From Bacillota bacterium (GTDB lineage Bacteria > Bacillota > Clostridia > Christensenellales > SZUA-584): a stretch of DNA of 64,000 nucleotides. This document shows positions 61,070 through 64,000 of the stretch, one piece after another (the first letter of the stretch is position 1; each line of letters begins with the position of its first letter). Both the position numbers and the translations under genes were made by a program. The stretch is taken from the NCBI GenBank assembly GCA_023397655.1, contig JAEWTW010000016.1, forward strand, positions 3,601 to 67,600, given 5' to 3'. Below the pieces are notes generated by a model. It worked only from the letters and a program-made list of their open reading frames with translations, was not told the origin of the DNA and made no database searches.

Positions 61070-62011
61070 TCAGTTCTCCGTAGTGTTCAGGCGAAAGCGC
61101 TCCACCAGCGAGCTGAAGTCCTTCTTATACACCAGCTTGATGTTGATGCCGGGATACAGCTCCTTCAGGCGCTTCACCTTTTTATTCTTGGCGGTGACAT
61201 ACTTTTGGTTCATTGTGGTCAGCTCGATATAGGTATCGAACTTGGGCAGGTAAAAATCCGGACTGAACGCGGAGATCACATGACCGCCCGCGTCCCACTC
61301 CACCGGAAAGGTTTTGGGCTCGTATATCCAGTCGATGTGGTACATATCCAGTATACGGGCAAACTCCGCTTCGGATTGGTTTTTCATGATGGGCGCGTCG
61401 GAGACGTTGCACACGCCGCCGTTCTCCGCCAGTGTTTCCTGCTCGATGCGCTGGCGCAGCTCGCGCTGGTCCTTCAGCGCCACGATAGCGGCGACGCATT
61501 CGTCCACGCTGAGCGATGCGGTGTTGAGCATCAGGTGATAGTGCGACGGCTCGTTTAAATCCAGACCGAACAGCGTGGTGTAGAACTTCTGCTGCTTACG
61601 GTCCGCCAGCGCCAGTATCTGCCCCGCCTGTTCTTCGGACACGCGGTACTGCTTCCTGATGCGGGAAGCGCGCACGGGCTTCGGCGCAAACACACGTATG
61701 TGCAGCGCGTCCTTTTGCCCCGCGAAAATATGCTGGGACCCGAAGCCGACCACCACGGAGGGGTGCGCCTTCACGTGGTCCTTCAGACGGCGGGAGGCCA
61801 GCTCGATGAAAGATTCTCCGGTGTAAGCGGGTGTGAGATAGAACTTCGCGCTCTCGGTGAGCATGTGGCGTTCGTGTTCGGTGGCTTCGCCCAAAAAAGC
61901 GGGCATCACCGTCTCGCCGGTTATGAGCTCGTATCCCAACTTCTGAGCCAGAGCCGCGGCCACCTCGCTGCCGAAGCTGCCGCGCTGGCGGGATATCGTG
62001 ATGACTGCCAA
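61070..62011 (-). CDS. Cytidylate-kinase-like domain fused to nuclease-like domain
   Basis: 313 residues. The N-terminal 200 residues match the cytidylate kinase-like family: ITISRQRGSFGSEVAAALAQ with a P-loop variant, LITGE and VVVGFGSQHIF. The C-terminal part (about 215-310) differs from kinases. It has AEFARILDMYHIDWIYEPKTF, SPDFYLPKFDTYIEL, then a lysine-rich helix and INIKLVYKKDF, the outline of a Vsr/PD-(D/E)XK fold (Y..EP, PDF.LP, YIE). The position of the usual E-x-K lysine is threonine (ELT), so nuclease activity is doubtful. First gene of an operon with hpt; the link to purine salvage is unknown. Confidence 0.75.
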   Translation of the reverse strand: MAVITISRQRGSFGSEVAAALAQKLGYELITGETVMPAFLGEATEHERHMLTESAKFYLTPAYTGESFIELASRRLKDHVKAHPSVVVGFGSQHIFAGQKDALHIRVFAPKPVRASRIRKQYRVSEEQAGQILALADRKQQKFYTTLFGLDLNEPSHYHLMLNTASLSVDECVAAIVALKDQRELRQRIEQETLAENGGVCNVSDAPIMKNQSEAEFARILDMYHIDWIYEPKTFPVEWDAGGHVISAFSPDFYLPKFDTYIELTTMNQKYVTAKNKKVKRLKELYPGINIKLVYKKDFSSLVERFRLNTTEN

Positions 62012-62132
62012 GCGAAAAAACCTCCTCGTTTCTATCTGTTATTATACCACAGATTGTGGTGCGGATAAAAGGGGAGCACTGTATGTTTTTGTCGGAGGCT
62101 CTGTTAAAATCTAATGTTGATTGGAGGGAATA

Positions 62133-62297
62133 GTGAGAGCAAACATAGGCTGGTATATTAAACAGCTTTTATCGATGTTATATTGGTCAGAAGACATAAT
62201 AATGAAAGATGCGGAAACAGAAGACCACAAAGAGGTTCAAGTATTTAAAATGTGGCTTGGTAAAACATTATGGGTTAAACCGTGGACAGTTATCTAA
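62133..62297 (+). CDS. Small hypothetical protein (54 residues)
   Basis: GTG 62133 follows GGAGGG with five bases between. The protein starts MRANIGWYIKQLLSMLYWSE and is rich in Trp, Lys and Ile, with an acidic middle (DAETEDHKE). Base composition is AT-rich compared with neighbours, suggesting acquisition. It overlaps the convergent zinc-ribbon gene by eight bases. Not recognised. Confidence 0.5.
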   Translation: MRANIGWYIKQLLSMLYWSEDIIMKDAETEDHKEVQVFKMWLGKTLWVKPWTVI

Positions 62298-62472
62298 TCC
62301 ACTTGTCATAGCCGCACTTTGGACAATTCGGAAGCTGACCGTCATTGCTTGATATTTTAAGCACCGACTTACAGTATGCACACATATAAGCCCCCTTAAA
62401 TGCGGCTGCACCAGACTTTATAGTGTTTTTGTCGTCTTGCTTATCGTTGTTTGTCCATTTAATCTCTGCCAT
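62290..62472 (-). CDS. Small zinc-ribbon protein
   Basis: 60 residues with two pairs of cysteines (MCAYCKSV and NCPKCGYDKW), a rubredoxin-like zinc ribbon. AAAGGAG precedes ATG 62472. The first half is Lys/Asn-rich. Small proteins of this type are common in mobile or accessory regions; no function can be given. Confidence 0.65.
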   Translation of the reverse strand: MAEIKWTNNDKQDDKNTIKSGAAAFKGAYMCAYCKSVLKISSNDGQLPNCPKCGYDKWIR

Positions 62473-62798
62473 AAAAACTCCTTTCTATTAAGGCAAACGC
62501 AGGACGCGCACTTCGTCCTACGCAGCCCCCGCATTTGAACCCAACGCCGCTTGTACCATGATGAGGCCACCGAGTGCGTCGGTGGTTTCGTGGGCGGCAC
62601 TAACGCTTAATGGTTACGGCACCACAAAGCTAGCCCCACCGTCAGTCAGGTTGACTGCCGTTGGTGTATCGTCAGTCAAACAGGATGGGAGCGGGGCAAT
62701 TCAAAAGGTTGGTCAACTGGCGTTCACCTCCAAATGGATTGCCCTAAAGGGCTAGACAAATCATACAATAAATGAGGTATTGTTACAAGAATAACTAT
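62473..62798. other. Accessory-type intergenic region, no gene supported
   Basis: A plus-strand frame at 62558-62755 (Val/Ser/Thr-rich) has no ribosome site and no family. The stretch lies between a small zinc-ribbon gene and a transposase remnant and probably consists of degraded mobile DNA. Confidence 0.4.
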
Positions 62799-62990
62799 TT
62801 ATGCCGCTTGAAATTCAGAACGTCTTAGGCTGATATTTGTATTGTGCGTATTGTGTAAGCATGACTCGGTCAATATATTCATCGTGCGCTCAAATGCCTT
62901 AGAATCAATGAATTTAAACCATGCAAGGTAATTGTCAAGATACTTGCTTGCAACGCCGTTAAACCTGTCCATGCCAGACCGCGGTGTTCA
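62799..62990 (-). pseudogene. IS1595-type transposase, C-terminal remnant
   Basis: On the minus strand the frame ending at TAA 62801-62799 reads RSGMDRFNGVASKYLDNYLA and then WFKFID. The R-x-x-G-V-x-x-K-Y-L-x-N-Y-L-x-W-F pattern is the usual C-terminal part of IS1595/ISXO2-like transposases. Everything upstream of about 62990 is missing, and the RibD-like gene ends right there. The insertion sequence is therefore a dead fragment. Confidence 0.6.
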
Positions 62991-62999
62991 GCCAAGCAG

Positions 63000-63554
63000 T
63001 CAACGAACAGGTATGTAGCGGCACAGCACGACGCCGGAGCCGAAGGGTCTGGTCTCGGTCAGTTTAAGATTCAGTCGATCGCGAATTCCCCCCAATAATT
63101 TGGGGCCGCATCCGCCAGCAACAATTGGCTGTACCAGAAAGTGATACTCATCTACCAAGCCCAGTTGCGCCAGTTCGGAACCGAGGCCGGGACCGCCGTT
63201 AACGAGGAGGCTCTTTCCTTGCGCCGTAAGCTTTGGCACCTCCTCGGAAACAGGCCCCTTCAATAAGAAAGAGTTTTGCCACGATACATGATCCAGTGTC
63301 CGCGAGAAAACGTACTTGGGTTTCCGATCGATCTTGCATGCAAAGTCGACTTCGAACTGAGTTCCGACACCGCTGCTGGCTATGGCTGGCCACGCACTCT
63401 CCATCAACTGGTAGATGATACGTCCAAAAAGAAGACCATCGGACTGGTCCATCAGGTTTGTCGCATATTGATGGAGCTCCTCATCAGCTATCCCCTGTGT
63501 GTGGTCACAGCAACCATCCAGCGTCACATTCATCATCATGACTATACGTCCCAT
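63000..63554 (-). CDS. RibD/dihydrofolate-reductase-like family protein
   Basis: 184 residues. MNVTLDGCCDH at the start, LLFGRIIYQLMESAWP and LLVNGGPGLGSELAQLGLVDEY, then FLVQPIVAGGCGPKL mark the RibD C-terminal/DHFR-like fold that binds NADPH. Stand-alone members are reductases of unknown substrate. ATG 63554 follows AAAGGAGG and is preferred over 63641. Confidence 0.88.
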   Translation of the reverse strand: MGRIVMMMNVTLDGCCDHTQGIADEELHQYATNLMDQSDGLLFGRIIYQLMESAWPAIASSGVGTQFEVDFACKIDRKPKYVFSRTLDHVSWQNSFLLKGPVSEEVPKLTAQGKSLLVNGGPGLGSELAQLGLVDEYHFLVQPIVAGGCGPKLLGGIRDRLNLKLTETRPFGSGVVLCRYIPVR

Positions 63555-63743
63555 ATAGCAGCCTCCTTTATGTCTACATTTTATCATCCGACAGCATGCC
63601 GATTTTATAATAAATTCCCAATGCGCAAGGCTCCGGGTCATTCATTTTTTCTAATTCGACGCTGTGGCTCATATTCCTTGCTGCCCTGCTTAACGCTATG
63701 TTATATTGACGGTGCAATTAAAAAACTCGAAAGAGAGTGCTTA

Positions 63744-63965
63744 ATGACAAACATCGAGAAGATGCTGGCCCATAACCGTGGCTTTGTCGAAAACAACCTT
63801 GCCGAAAGTTACAGAACCACCAAGTATCCCCCAAAGAAGATCACGATACTGTCCTGCATGGATACGCGACTGACTAAGCTGCTGCCGGCGAGGTCAAGCT
63901 CATCAGGAATGCCGGCGCTGTCGTCGGCCATCTGTTACCGCAAAATATGTCCTAAAACGACATAA
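63744..63965 (+). pseudogene. Beta-carbonic anhydrase, damaged
   Basis: The start MTNIEKMLAHNRGFVENNLA and ILSCMDTRLTKLLPA match the N-terminus of clostridial beta-carbonic anhydrases, including the first zinc cysteine and the Asp/Arg dyad in CMDTR. After LLPA about 20-25 bases seem to be missing; EVKLIRNAGAVVGH then appears in another frame. That frame stops at TAA near 63955. The second half, with the other zinc ligands, is not seen before the window ends. It would be inactive. Confidence 0.7.
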
Positions 63966-64000
63966 TCGGGAGATACGGGCAGCTATCGTGATTTATTTAT

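Noticed and set aside
1..64000. tRNA, rRNA or CRISPR array
   Set aside because: No GTTCRANNC-type T-arm with a matching acceptor stem, no rRNA-like stretches and no spaced repeats were found on reading the gaps.

Overview
The window looks like a chromosomal segment of a motile, spore-forming, anaerobic-type Firmicute (class Clostridia), moderately GC-rich overall. This rests on two short flagellins, a block of methyl-accepting chemoreceptors, AGDEF-type diguanylate cyclases, a complete ger spore-germination operon, a Spo0A-type regulator, strong Shine-Dalgarno sites (AGGAGG) and many simple hairpin terminators. I cannot place it at genus level. No rRNA, tRNA or CRISPR array was seen.

Layout. 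1-2.1 kb: the 3' end of a receiver-domain protein, then two flagellins behind a good sigma-D (sigma-28) type promoter. 2.1-5.8 kb (minus strand): three paralogous seven-helix membrane diguanylate cyclases in tandem. 6.2-28.5 kb: a chemosensory block with seven chemoreceptors, two CheW adaptors, two TetR-type regulators, a UbiB/ABC1-type kinase and a chagasin-like lipoprotein. No CheA, CheY, CheR or CheB is present here. Six of the seven receptors end in the same tail, (F/Y/L)GKY. 28.6-29.9 kb: a Gly/Trp/Cys-rich microprotein and a decayed copy, both behind a repeated, possibly sporulation-type promoter element; a 43-residue ORF; and a hairpin-rich element resembling an IS200/IS605-derived non-autonomous unit. 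29.9-39.4 kb: a zinc-ribbon membrane protein with beta repeats, a LysE-type exporter, an HtrA-type protease, a Cys-rich four-helix (copper-storage-like) protein, a DUF421 protein, a pair of membrane proteins each with two PH-like modules, and an XRE-cupin regulator followed by an acyl-CoA ligase.

39.4-40.9 kb: an AT-rich single-gene island. It is bounded by a perfect 38-bp direct repeat that duplicates the 3' end of the acyl-CoA ligase gene. Its only gene encodes an unrecognised protein with a coiled coil and a C-terminal PD-(D/E)XK nuclease-like region. The ligase's apparent original C-terminus and terminator lie just beyond the island. This is the best candidate here for an undescribed mobile or defence module.

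41-52 kb: an L,D-transpeptidase, an alpha/beta hydrolase, a frameshifted membrane sensor with GAF-GGDEF-EAL domains, a universal stress protein, an SRPBCC protein, a broken DUF1905 gene, a membrane protein with its TetR regulator and operator, two OsmC/Ohr proteins and a solitary holin-like protein. 52.6-58.1 kb: a ger operon in the order A-C-D-B, then an OxlT-like MFS transporter. 58.7-64 kb: a short Spo0A-like regulator, a frameshifted lipoprotein, a kinase/nuclease-like fusion upstream of hpt, small AT-rich genes, an IS1595-like transposase remnant, a RibD/DHFR-like reductase and a damaged beta-carbonic anhydrase.

Functionally the window joins taxis (flagellin, receptors, CheW), c-di-GMP turnover (three cyclases plus a broken cyclase/phosphodiesterase) and spore biology (Ger proteins, Spo0A-like regulator, Cys-rich small proteins). 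Several genes are broken by single-base shifts; some of these could be sequencing errors.
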